The translations under genes were made by a program, and so were the position numbers. A DNA stretch of 64,000 nucleotides. It comes from Nocardioides dongkuii (GTDB lineage: Bacteria; Actinomycetota; Actinomycetes; Propionibacteriales; Nocardioidaceae). The first letter of the stretch is position 1, and the number at the start of each line of letters is the position of its first letter. The notes under the pieces were generated by a model. It did not search any database and was not told the DNA's origin. It worked only from the letters and a program-made list of their open reading frames with translations. The stretch covers positions 930,001-994,000 of the forward strand of contig NZ_CP059903.1 of assembly GCF_014127485.1 (NCBI RefSeq). Reading direction: 5' to 3'. Shown here piece after piece: positions 50,329 through 58,000 of the stretch.

Positions 50329-51134
50329 TCCGCCGATTCTTGATTGCAGTCGTCACGATCTTGGCCGTCTGGGGAACCGGGGGTCCGGTCGCGTCCGCCG
50401 AAGAGCCTGACGTCGGAGCGTCGAGCGGTGCGTCAGAGTTCGTACTTGGTGGTCATGCGTCGACCCAGAACTCGCAGGTGTCGTCCGGGAACGCTGGGAC
50501 TACCAATGCTGCGGCAGGCACCTGGCATGAGGCTCCGGTCTGCGAATTCGGGGGTACGGCTACCTGCACGGAGTTCGACACGTGCACCAATGGGGGGATT
50601 ACTTCTCAGGTGTGGTTCGAAGACGAGAACGGAGTCGCATCAAACTTTGCGTATGTGTGCCCGGAGGATGCCGTGGCTCCCGAACCCATCGAGATCACCA
50701 ACGCCATGGTCGCCCGCGCCTTCCGCCGCATCCCGCTGCCCGCGTCGGTGCTCAACGTCCAACCACCCGGCGGCGAGACCCTCGTGAACTTCGCGACGAA
50801 CTTCTTCACCGAGGCCGAGCCCTTCGAGCGCTCGGTGACGCTGGTCGGACAGCGCGTCGACCTGCGGATCTGGCCCAGCTCGTTCGGGTGGAGCTTCGGC
50901 GACGGCACGGAGACCACCACGACGGAGCCGGGAGCTGCGTACCCCGACCTCGAGATCACCCACAGCTACCTTCGCGCCGGCCGAGTCGGCGCGAGGGTCG
51001 ACACGACGTACAGCGCGGAGTTCCGCGTCAACGGCGGCGCCTGGGAGCCGGTGGACGGCACGGTGACGATGGCGGGCACGCCGGTCGGCCTCCAAGTGCG
51101 CACCGCGAGCCCGACGCTCGTCGGCTACCGCTGA
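50325..51134 (+). CDS. Secreted PKD-like-domain protein, mosaic base composition
   Basis: A 269-residue exported protein with a signal peptide (FLIAVVTILAVWGTGGPVAS). An N-terminal domain with four cysteines (APVCEFGGTATCTEFDTCTN and AYVCPED) is followed by a PKD-like beta domain (SSFGWSFGDGTETTTTEPGA, HSYLRAGRVGARV). GTG 50325 overlaps the DUF6318 gene's stop; ATG 50310 is also in frame. The first 120 codons are AT-richer than their surroundings, and normal high GC returns abruptly near 50690. The last 12 codons are duplicated 149 bp downstream. It is probably a surface partner of the lipoprotein. Confidence 0.78.
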   Translation: MIRRFLIAVVTILAVWGTGGPVASAEEPDVGASSGASEFVLGGHASTQNSQVSSGNAGTTNAAAGTWHEAPVCEFGGTATCTEFDTCTNGGITSQVWFEDENGVASNFAYVCPEDAVAPEPIEITNAMVARAFRRIPLPASVLNVQPPGGETLVNFATNFFTEAEPFERSVTLVGQRVDLRIWPSSFGWSFGDGTETTTTEPGAAYPDLEITHSYLRAGRVGARVDTTYSAEFRVNGGAWEPVDGTVTMAGTPVGLQVRTASPTLVGYR

Positions 51135-51178
51135 CGTCCTACGAACCGGCTGCTATCGCGACCACCTCGCATGACGTT
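51133..51178. repeat. 48-bp inverted-repeat element, copy C (degenerate)
   Basis: A divergent copy: GACGTCCTACGA on the left and TCGCATGACGTT on the right. Its first bases overlap the TGA stop of the PKD-like gene. Confidence 0.65.
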
Positions 51179-51183
51179 GGCCG

Positions 51184-51231
51184 GGACGTCATACGAGCCG
51201 GCGGCCATACGCACCACCTCGGATGACGTCC
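51184..51231. repeat. 48-bp inverted-repeat element, copy D
   Basis: GGACGTCATACGAG (51184-51197) and CTCGGATGACGTCC (51218-51231): 14-bp arms with one mismatch and a 20-nt loop, the same geometry as copy A. Confidence 0.8.
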
Positions 51232-51281
51232 TGATCCGGGCGCGCCGCGCACCGCGAGCCCGACGCTCGTCGGCTACCGCT

Positions 51282-51327
51282 GACGTAGTACGGATCGGTT
51301 GCCCCGGCGACCACCTCGCATGACGTT
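51282..51327. repeat. 48-bp inverted-repeat element, copy E (degenerate)
   Basis: The counterpart of copy C in the second 149-bp unit. The left arm is further degraded (GACGTAGTACGG), while the right arm TCGCATGACGTT is unchanged. Confidence 0.6.
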
Positions 51328-51332
51328 GGTCG

Positions 51333-51380
51333 GGACGTCATACGAGCTGGCGGCCATACGCACCACCTCGTATGACGTTC
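51333..51380. repeat. 48-bp inverted-repeat element, copy F
   Basis: GGACGTCATACGAG (51333-51346) and CTCGTATGACGTTC (51367-51380), arms with one mismatch and a 20-nt loop. It ends 53 nt before the methyltransferase start. Confidence 0.8.
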
Positions 51381-51433
51381 CGACCCCGGCCAGCGTCCCG
51401 ACCGGCCAGCAACCCCGCGGCTACCCTCGCCGG

Positions 51434-52624
51434 GTGGGCGAGCCGTGGAACACGTTCGTGGAGGGCGACAACCTCGACGTGCTGCCGCGGCTGGGGGAGA
51501 TCACGGGGGACGGGTCGGCGTACGACCTGGTCTACATCGACCCGCCGTACAACACCGGCAACGACTTCGCCTACCGCGACGACATCCGCGGGGACGCGAC
51601 CACCAGCCGGCACCAGGCCTGGGTGGCGATGATGCGGCCCCGGCTGCACGCGGCCCGGGACGTGCTGGCGGAGACGGGCGCGATCTTCGTGAGCATCGAC
51701 GACAACGAGGTCACGCACCTGCGGCTGCTGATGGACGAGGTGTTCGGCGAGCGGCAGCTGCTCGCGCAGGTGGTGGTCGGCCTCAACCCGAAGGGGCGCC
51801 AGCTGGGGCGGGGGTTCGCGACCAGCCACGAGTACCTCCTCGTCTACGCCCGTGACGCCCGCCGCTGCGTGCTCGACGCGAGCAGCGCGGACACCGTCGA
51901 CGAGCGCGACTTCCCGCTGACCGCCCCCGACGGCCGCCGCTACCGCCACCTGCCGCTGCGCAACACCAACAAGAAGTTCAACCCGGCCACCGCGCGCACC
52001 CTGTACTTCCCGGTCTGGGGCGACCCGGGGACGGGCGAGGTGCGGACCGCCCCGTTCGGCGACGCCGTCGAGGTGATGCCGGTCTTCGGCGACGGCCGCC
52101 CCGCGGTGTGGCGGTGGAGCCGGCCGCTGATCGACGAGCGACCCGGCGACCTCGTCTGCCGGCGGATCAAGGGCGTTCGCGGTGACCGGGTCGACGTCTT
52201 CCAGCGCGACTGGCTGCACCCCGGCCGCCGCAAGAAGCTCCCGACGATCTGGCTCGCGGAGGAGGTCGGCTCCACCGACACCGCCGTCGCGGAGCTCAAG
52301 GAGGTCCTCGGGCACGTCTTCGAGTCACCCAAGCCGACCGGGCTGGTACGCCGGATCCTCGGCACCATGCCGGACGACGCGCGGGTGCTCGACTTCTTCG
52401 CCGGCAGCGGTACGACGGGGCACGCGGTCGCGCTCCAGAACGCCGCCGACGGCGGCTCCCGGCGCTGCACCAGCATCAACTCCGCGGAGCCGACCCGGCC
52501 GGGCTCCAACGCCGCGCTCGCCGGGTACGCCACCGTCGCGGACATCACCCGGGCAAGGCTGCGCGCGGTCGCCGCCACCGTCGGTGGCGGTCTGGACGAG
52601 CCGGTCGCCGAGCCGGTCGGCTAG
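51434..52624 (+). CDS. Orphan site-specific DNA methyltransferase (type III Mod-like, beta-class N6-adenine)
   Basis: A 396-residue DNA methyltransferase. Motif IV, DPPYNTGNDFAY (residues 36-47), precedes motif I, LDFFAGSGTTGHAV (near 319-332). This is the beta-class order of type III Mod subunits and CcrM-like enzymes, which methylate adenine N6 (or, less often, cytosine N4). No Res subunit, restriction enzyme or Vsr gene is adjacent, so it is an orphan or regulatory methylase. GTG 51434 lies 6 nt after a -10-like TACCCT (51422-51427). It is shorter than typical Mod proteins (about 600), with a small target-recognition region between the motifs. Confidence 0.87.
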   Translation: MGEPWNTFVEGDNLDVLPRLGEITGDGSAYDLVYIDPPYNTGNDFAYRDDIRGDATTSRHQAWVAMMRPRLHAARDVLAETGAIFVSIDDNEVTHLRLLMDEVFGERQLLAQVVVGLNPKGRQLGRGFATSHEYLLVYARDARRCVLDASSADTVDERDFPLTAPDGRRYRHLPLRNTNKKFNPATARTLYFPVWGDPGTGEVRTAPFGDAVEVMPVFGDGRPAVWRWSRPLIDERPGDLVCRRIKGVRGDRVDVFQRDWLHPGRRKKLPTIWLAEEVGSTDTAVAELKEVLGHVFESPKPTGLVRRILGTMPDDARVLDFFAGSGTTGHAVALQNAADGGSRRCTSINSAEPTRPGSNAALAGYATVADITRARLRAVAATVGGGLDEPVAEPVG

Positions 52625-54039
52625 ACCCCCGCCGCCTTGGTCAGCGCGTCGAGCTCGTCGTCGAGGTGGCCGAGCAGGCGCTGCAGGCGGGGGACCGTGC
52701 GCCGGCACCCGGTCAGCCCGAAGCCCATCCGCCCGTCGTAGGACGTGCAGGTGATGTTGAGCGCCATGCCGTTGATCGGGATCGACAGCGGGTAGGTGCC
52801 GACCATCTTCGCGCCGTTCCAGTAGTGCGTGGTGCGCGGGCCGGGCACGTTGCTGATGATCAGGTTGTACGGCGAGCGCACGATCCCCTGCAGGCGCAGC
52901 AGCGGCGGCAGGATCGCGGGCGCCTGGCCGAGCGCGCTCATCGCGACGATCTGGATCGGCGTCATGCTCGACAGCGCATCCTTGCCGTCCTTCATCGAGC
53001 GGCTGATCGTCGCCAGCCGGTCGGCCGGGTCCGCCAGGTCGGTGCCGAGCTTGCACATGACGGCGCCGACCGCGTTGCCGCCGTCCGCGGAGGCGATGTG
53101 CGACTGCTTCGCGTTCAGCCCGACCGGGACCATCGCGACGAGCGGTGCCTCCGGGAGGGCGTTGAGCTCGAGGAGGTACTTCCGCACGGCGCCGGAGCAC
53201 ATCGCCAGCACGACGTCGTTGATCGTCGAGTCGGTCGCCCGGCCGATCGCGCGGAGCCGCTCGATGGGCCAGTCCTGGGCGGCGAACCGGCGCGAGCCGG
53301 TGATCCGCTGGTTGAAGATCGTGCGGGGCGTGTGGAAGGAGACCGCGGCGGTCTCGTTGCGGATCCCTCGCTGCAGGGTCCGCACCAGCGCCCCCGGCAT
53401 CCCCGCGGCCTCGGCGGTGATACCCAGCCCGCTGTTGAGCGCGGTCTGGAACACGTGCGCGGGGATCTCCGAGAGCGGGAGCTCCTCCCGCTGCTTCCGT
53501 GCCCGGACGGGCGCGCGGACGCCGTCCGCGCCCCACGGCGCCGGCATGTCCCGCTCGTCGGGGTCGGTGCTCAGCACGCTCTGCATCAGCCGCATCGCCG
53601 AGATCCCGTCGAGGAGCGCGTGGTGGGACTTGGTGTACATCGCCACGCGGCCGTCGCGGAGCCCCTCGATCACGTGCGACTCCCACAGCGGCCGCTCCCA
53701 CGCCAGCCGGGTGCTGTGCAGGCGCCCGCACAGGTCGAGCAGCTCACGGATCCGACCCGGCTTGGGCAGCGCGCTGTGCCGGACGTGGTGCTCGATGTCG
53801 AACTGCTGGTCCTGGCGCCACACCAGCTGGCCGGCGGCCGAGAGCGAGCGGTGCGGGTGCTTGAGGAACAGCGGCCGGATGTCCTCCTCGTCGCGCATCG
53901 TCTCGAACATCTGGCGCGTGTAGTCGCGTCCGGCACCCTCGGGCTTCTCGAAGAGCTGCAGGCCCCCGACGTGCATGAGCTGGCTGCGGTTCTCCGCGAG
54001 CAGGAACGCGGCCGAGGTGGGGTCGATCAGGGTGACCAC
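52621..54039 (-). CDS. Wax ester synthase/diacylglycerol acyltransferase (WS/DGAT)
   Basis: A 472-residue acyltransferase that esterifies diacylglycerol or fatty alcohols with acyl-CoA, making storage lipids. The catalytic HHxxxDG motif is H139-H140 to D144-G145 (TKSHHALLDGISAM). It begins LIDPTSAAFLLAENRSQLMH, typical of actinobacterial Tgs proteins (D.AF...E....MHVGGL). The late region VPGPRTTHYWNGAKMVGTYP, then LSIPINGMALNITCTSYDG, is also conserved. Length is normal and the gene is complete. Its stop overlaps that of the convergent methyltransferase by four bases. The start codon is GTG 54039. Confidence 0.93.
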   Translation of the reverse strand: MVTLIDPTSAAFLLAENRSQLMHVGGLQLFEKPEGAGRDYTRQMFETMRDEEDIRPLFLKHPHRSLSAAGQLVWRQDQQFDIEHHVRHSALPKPGRIRELLDLCGRLHSTRLAWERPLWESHVIEGLRDGRVAMYTKSHHALLDGISAMRLMQSVLSTDPDERDMPAPWGADGVRAPVRARKQREELPLSEIPAHVFQTALNSGLGITAEAAGMPGALVRTLQRGIRNETAAVSFHTPRTIFNQRITGSRRFAAQDWPIERLRAIGRATDSTINDVVLAMCSGAVRKYLLELNALPEAPLVAMVPVGLNAKQSHIASADGGNAVGAVMCKLGTDLADPADRLATISRSMKDGKDALSSMTPIQIVAMSALGQAPAILPPLLRLQGIVRSPYNLIISNVPGPRTTHYWNGAKMVGTYPLSIPINGMALNITCTSYDGRMGFGLTGCRRTVPRLQRLLGHLDDELDALTKAAGV

Positions 54040-54260
54040 GGGGGGCCTTTCGGCAGACGGACGGGGCGGACGCGACTATGACCGGAGGTGACGGTCGCCA
54101 CAAGCGCGTCCCGCGGTCTGGAATACCCACCTGTCGTCCACAGAACCCCCTCGGACCCGGATCTCCCCAGGCCGGTCCGCACCGGGCCGGGCCGACGGTC
54201 GTCCTCCCTAGCGTCGTCGTACGCCGGAACTCGCCGGCACCGACCACTCGGGAGACCCCG

Positions 54261-54587
54261 ATGCACAAGCTCCTCGCCCTGGCCGTCGCGGCCGGCGCCG
54301 TCCTCCTCCTCGCCCTCGGCCTGACCACCCCGGCCAGCAGCACCCCGGCCGGCCCGCCGCCCGGTGACACGGTGGTCGAGGTGACCGGCGACCGCGCCAA
54401 CGGCTTCGAGATCCACTTCTACGACGGCACCGCGCTCTTCCCGCCCACCGACTCCGAGGCGCGCGCCGAGTGCGGGGAGTACGACACCCGGGTGGCCCGG
54501 GTCCGCTGCCGCACCGAGGTCCGCACCTGGTACCGCGACCTCGGTGACCTGAAGCAGGCGCTCGACTGGGCGCACGCGTCGGGCTGA
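54261..54587 (+). CDS. Small secreted protein of unknown function
   Basis: A 108-residue exported protein: MHKLLALAVAAGAVLLLALG is a signal peptide, ending near TPASSTPA. The mature domain has GFEIHFYDGTALFPPTDSEA and two cysteines (AECGEYD and VRCRTEVR), probably forming a disulfide. ATG 54261 is the only suitable start. The 221-bp intergenic region 54040-54260, shared with the divergent WS/DGAT gene, shows a possible -10 (TAGCGT, near 54210) and nothing else I recognise. Confidence 0.68.
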   Translation: MHKLLALAVAAGAVLLLALGLTTPASSTPAGPPPGDTVVEVTGDRANGFEIHFYDGTALFPPTDSEARAECGEYDTRVARVRCRTEVRTWYRDLGDLKQALDWAHASG

Positions 54588-54618
54588 GCGCGCGGGGTGC
54601 TCTGGCACCATCGGCCTC

Positions 54619-55719
54619 ATGGAGGCCGGACCGCTGGACCGCATGTGGCACCGCGGCCGGACGTCGCTCCGGTCACGGGCCGCGCGGTTGCGGGCCAAGC
54701 GCTGGCAGGTCCTGCAGTGCGCCGCGGCGGCCGGGGTCTCCTGGTGGATCGCGTCCGACCTCCTCGGGCACCCCACGCCGTTCTTCGCCCCGGTCGCCGC
54801 GGTGGTGGCGCTCGGCACGTCCTACAGCCAGCGGTTGCGCCGCGTCACCGAGGTGACGATCGGTGTCGCGCTGGGTGTCTTCATCGCCGACCTGCTGGTC
54901 CTGGAGATCGGCACCGGCGCCTGGCAGGTCTCGCTGATCGTGGTGCTGGCGATGACGAGCGCGCTGCTGCTGGACGGCGGCCAGCTCTTCGTCACCCAGG
55001 CGGCGGTGCAGTCGATCATCGTCACCGCCCTGGTCCCGGCGCCGGGCGCCGCGTTCACGCGGTGGACCGACGCCGTGGTCGGCGGGGTGGTGGCCCTGGT
55101 CGCTGCCACCGCCGTGCCGGCCGCGCCGCTGCGACGTCCGCGCGAGCAGGCCGCCGTGGTGATGCGCAAGATCGCCGGGCTGCTGCGTGCCGCGAGCGAC
55201 GTGATGCTCGACGGGGAGGTCGACCACGGGCTCGACGTGCTCGCCGACGCGCGCTCCACCGACGCGCTGATCCGCGAGCTGCAGGCGGCGGCAGACGAGG
55301 GCATGTCCGTGGTCGCATCCTCGCCCTTCCGGGTGCGCCACCGCGGCCGGCTCCGCCGGATGGTCGAGCTGGTCGACCCCCTCGACCGGGCGCTGCGCAG
55401 CACCCGCGTGCTGGTCCGCCAGACCGCAGTCGCGGCGTACCACCGGCGAGCCATCCCCACGGCGTACGCCCGGATCGCCCGCGACCTCGCCGAGGCCGCC
55501 GACCTGGTCGCCGAGGAGCTGCGCGCCGACCGGCAGGCGGTCGCCGCGCGCGACACGCTGCTGGCGATCGGCGAGGCCACCGGCCGGGTCGAGCGGGCCG
55601 AGGAGATGACCGCCGAGGTCGTGCTCGTCCAGCTCCGCTCCGTCATCGTCGACCTGCTGCTGCTCACCGGCCTCGACCAGCGGGAGTCCACCGAGGCCCT
55701 CCCGCCCCCGCCCCGATGA
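54619..55719 (+). CDS. FUSC-family aromatic-acid exporter-like membrane protein
   Basis: A 366-residue membrane protein. The N-terminal half has about five or six hydrophobic helices (QCAAAAGVSWWIASDLLGHP, PFFAPVAAVVALGTSYSQRL, EVTIGVALGVFIADLLVLEI, VSLIVVLAMTSALLLDGG, VGGVVALVAATAVPAAPLRR). The C-terminal half is a cytosolic helical domain. This is the FUSC/ArAE layout of proteins exporting aromatic acids or phenolics. A -10-like CACCAT ends 7 nt before ATG 54619. Its TGA overlaps the dinB start (ATGA), so the two genes are coupled. Confidence 0.85.
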   Translation: MEAGPLDRMWHRGRTSLRSRAARLRAKRWQVLQCAAAAGVSWWIASDLLGHPTPFFAPVAAVVALGTSYSQRLRRVTEVTIGVALGVFIADLLVLEIGTGAWQVSLIVVLAMTSALLLDGGQLFVTQAAVQSIIVTALVPAPGAAFTRWTDAVVGGVVALVAATAVPAAPLRRPREQAAVVMRKIAGLLRAASDVMLDGEVDHGLDVLADARSTDALIRELQAAADEGMSVVASSPFRVRHRGRLRRMVELVDPLDRALRSTRVLVRQTAVAAYHRRAIPTAYARIARDLAEAADLVAEELRADRQAVAARDTLLAIGEATGRVERAEEMTAEVVLVQLRSVIVDLLLLTGLDQRESTEALPPPPR

Positions 55720-56810
55720 GCACCCCGATGACCAGCCCGAGCAACACCTGGGTCCTGCACGTCGACCTCGACCAGTTCATCGCGGCCGTCGAGGTGCTGC
55801 GCCGCCCGGAGCTGGCCGGGCGGCCGGTGGTGGTGGGCGGACGCGGCGACCCCACCGAGCGGGGCGTGGTCTCGACGGCGTCGTACGAGGCCCGCGAGCA
55901 CGGTGTCGGCTCCGGGATGCCGCTGCGGGTCGCCGCGCGCAGGTGCCCCGACGCGGTCTTCCTGCCGGTCGACGCCCCGGCGTACGACGCCGCCTCGGCC
56001 GTGGTGATGGAGACGCTGCGCTCGCTCACGTGGGGCGGGGCGCCGGTGGTGGTGGAGGTGCTCGGCTGGGACGAGGCGTTCGTCGCGGCGTCGGTCCCCG
56101 ACGCCGGGCTCGACCCGCAGGCCTTCGCCGACCGGATCCGCGCGGAGGTGCTGGCCGCGACCGGGCTGCACTGCTCGGTGGGGATCGGCGACACCAAGCT
56201 GCGCGCCAAGACCGCCACCGACTTCGGCAAGCCGCAGGGGACCTACCGGCTGACCGCGGAGAACTGGTTCGAGGTGATGGGGGAGCGGCCGACCCGGGCG
56301 CTGTGGGGCATCGGCGCCAAGACCGCAAAGAAGCTCGCCGCCCTCGGCATCGACACCGTCGAGCAGCTCGCGACGTCCGACGCCCGGGTGCTGGCCGCCG
56401 AGCTGGGGCCGACGATGGGTCCCTGGTACCACCGTCTCGGCCGCGGCGCCGACACCAGCGCGGTCGACGCGACCCCGTGGGTGCCGCGCGCCCACGGCCG
56501 GGAGACGACGTTCCAGGAGGACCTCGAGGACCCCGACCGGATCGCCGAGGAGGTCCGGCTGCTGACCCGGCGGGTGGTGGCCGACATCGACCGCGAGGGA
56601 CGCCCGGCGGCGCGGGTGGGCCTCAAGGTCCGGTTCACGCCGTTCTTCACCGTCAGCCGCAGCCTCACGCTGCCCGGGCCGACCAACGACCCCGAGCTGC
56701 TCGGGAACGCCGCGGTCGAGCTGCTGGGCCGCGTCGAACGCGACCGTCCGGTGCGGCTGGTGGGGGTCCGGCTGGAGATGGTGCCGCCGGAGGGCGGCTA
56801 CCCGCGCTGA
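55716..56810 (+). CDS. dinB: DNA polymerase IV (Y-family, DinB)
   Basis: A 364-residue translesion polymerase. The first catalytic motif is WVLHVDLDQFIAAVEVLRRP. The second is VEVLGWDEAFVAA, where the acidic pair DE is present but the usual preceding S-(I/V) is replaced by G-W, as in a subgroup of actinobacterial DinB proteins. GVSTASYEAR-like VVSTASYEAREHGVGSGMPL and CSVGIGDTKLRAKTATDFGK form the fingers and palm. The little-finger domain ends near 350. It lacks the C-terminal beta-clamp-binding pentapeptide I would expect (QLxLF). It is coupled to the FUSC gene; no LexA box is nearby. Confidence 0.92.
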   Translation: MSTPMTSPSNTWVLHVDLDQFIAAVEVLRRPELAGRPVVVGGRGDPTERGVVSTASYEAREHGVGSGMPLRVAARRCPDAVFLPVDAPAYDAASAVVMETLRSLTWGGAPVVVEVLGWDEAFVAASVPDAGLDPQAFADRIRAEVLAATGLHCSVGIGDTKLRAKTATDFGKPQGTYRLTAENWFEVMGERPTRALWGIGAKTAKKLAALGIDTVEQLATSDARVLAAELGPTMGPWYHRLGRGADTSAVDATPWVPRAHGRETTFQEDLEDPDRIAEEVRLLTRRVVADIDREGRPAARVGLKVRFTPFFTVSRSLTLPGPTNDPELLGNAAVELLGRVERDRPVRLVGVRLEMVPPEGGYPR

Positions 56811-57937
56811 TCGATCCCGGTGCGCAGCTCGCGGACCACCGAGTCGACGACCGCGACCAGGTCGCCCGAGGTCTCCTCGGCGACCCGCCGCTGGCGCTGG
56901 TAGGACGCCCCGCGGCGCGGGATGTCGGCCACGGACGCCAGCTCGGCCGAGCACCCGAGCCGGTCCGCCACCGGCTCGAGCCGCACCAGCAGGTCGGCGA
57001 GGTCGTCGGTGATCAGCCGCTCGTTCGACTCCGCGTCCAAGATGATGATCGCGTCGAGCCCGTAGCGGGCCGCGCGCCACTTGTTCTCCTGCACGTGCCA
57101 CGGCGGCATCGTCGGCAGCGTCTCGCCGGCCGCGAGCCGGGTGTCGAGGTCGACGACCAGGCAGTGCACGAGCGCGACGAGCGCGGCCAGGTCGTCGAGG
57201 TTGGAGACGCCGTCGCAGACCCGGTTCTCGATCGTGCCGAGGTGCGCCGCGGGCCGGATGTCCCAGCGGATCTCGGAGAGGTCCTCGATGACGCCGGTGG
57301 TGAGCTGGTCGCGCGCGAACGCCTCGAACTCCGCCCACTCCTGGAACTGGAACGGCAGCCCGGCGGTCGGCAGCTGCTGGAACATCAGGGCCCGGTTGGA
57401 GGCGTACCCGGTGTCCACGCCCGCCCAGACGGGGGAGGAGGCCGAGAGCGCCTGCAGGTGGGGGTACCAGTTGAGCAGCGCGGAGAGCACCGGCATCACC
57501 CGGTCGCGCTCGGGCACCCCGACGTGGACGTGCACCCCCCAGATGAGCATCTGCCGGCCCCACCACTGGGTGCGGTCGATCAGCTCCTGGTAGCGGTGCC
57601 CCTCGGTCAGCTGCTGCCCCGTCCAGGACGCGAACGGGTGGGTGCCCGCGCCGTACAGGTCCAGGCCCAGCTCGTCGGCGGCAGGGACGACGGCCGCCAG
57701 CGTGCGCGTCAGGTCGTCCATCGCGTCGCCGACCGTGTCGCAGACCCCGGTGACGAGCTCGACGGTGTTGCGCAGCAGCTCCTTGTGCAGCCGCTCGGGA
57801 TCGGGGAGCCGGGGCCGCGCCCGGGCGAAGAGGTGGTTCGCCTCGTTCCGCAGGTCACGGGTGGTCCGGTCGACGAGAGCGAGCTCCCACTCGACGCCCA
57901 ACGTCGGTCTCGCTGACCCCTGGAAGTCGATCCGCAC
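56798..57937 (-). CDS. Carboxylate-amine ligase (YbdK-type glutamate-cysteine ligase family)
   Basis: A 379-residue GCS2-family enzyme that joins an amino acid to the gamma-carboxyl of glutamate using ATP (weak gamma-glutamyl-cysteine ligase activity in Escherichia coli YbdK). Key stretches are RPTLGVEWELALVDRTTRDL, GAGTHPFASWTGQQLTEG, WGVHVHVGVPERDRV, WAGVDTGYASNRALMFQQLP and the C-terminal WHVQENKWRAARYGLDA. GTG 57937 is the start that gives the family N-terminus. Its 3' end overlaps the convergent dinB by 13 nt. Confidence 0.9.
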   Translation of the reverse strand: MRIDFQGSARPTLGVEWELALVDRTTRDLRNEANHLFARARPRLPDPERLHKELLRNTVELVTGVCDTVGDAMDDLTRTLAAVVPAADELGLDLYGAGTHPFASWTGQQLTEGHRYQELIDRTQWWGRQMLIWGVHVHVGVPERDRVMPVLSALLNWYPHLQALSASSPVWAGVDTGYASNRALMFQQLPTAGLPFQFQEWAEFEAFARDQLTTGVIEDLSEIRWDIRPAAHLGTIENRVCDGVSNLDDLAALVALVHCLVVDLDTRLAAGETLPTMPPWHVQENKWRAARYGLDAIIILDAESNERLITDDLADLLVRLEPVADRLGCSAELASVADIPRRGASYQRQRRVAEETSGDLVAVVDSVVRELRTGIDQRG

Positions 57938-58000
57938 GCGCTCAGCGAACCACAGAAGGGGCCGTGGGGACGGATCGGCGGTTCTGGCAGCATCGACTCC

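Larger units (their letters stand above)
51098..51395 (+). repeat. 149-bp tandem duplication carrying a gene tail and inverted repeats
   Basis: Units 51098-51246 and 51247-51395. The first 40 bases are identical, including the last 12 codons and stop of the PKD-like gene. The rest has diverged but keeps two copies per unit of the inverted-repeat element. The second gene tail has no reading frame attached. The region 51135-51433 holds no gene besides these repeats. Confidence 0.85.

Noticed and set aside
51133..51380. CRISPR array, because of regularly spaced palindromic repeats
   Set aside because: The spacing reflects a 149-bp tandem duplication. Repeats vary, the intervening sequence is not unique spacer-like, and no cas genes are present.
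51098..52624. Mobile element or restriction island around the methyltransferase
   Set aside because: No transposase, integrase, terminal repeats or restriction gene. The repeats look like small palindromes and a simple tandem duplication.
55700..55716. SOS regulation of dinB
   Set aside because: No TCGAAC-N4-GTTCGA box lies upstream of dinB or of the FUSC gene it is coupled to.
54822..57566. 914-codon minus-strand frame opposite the FUSC, dinB and ybdK-type genes
   Set aside because: Low-complexity antisense translation with no motifs. The recognised proteins occupy the other frames.
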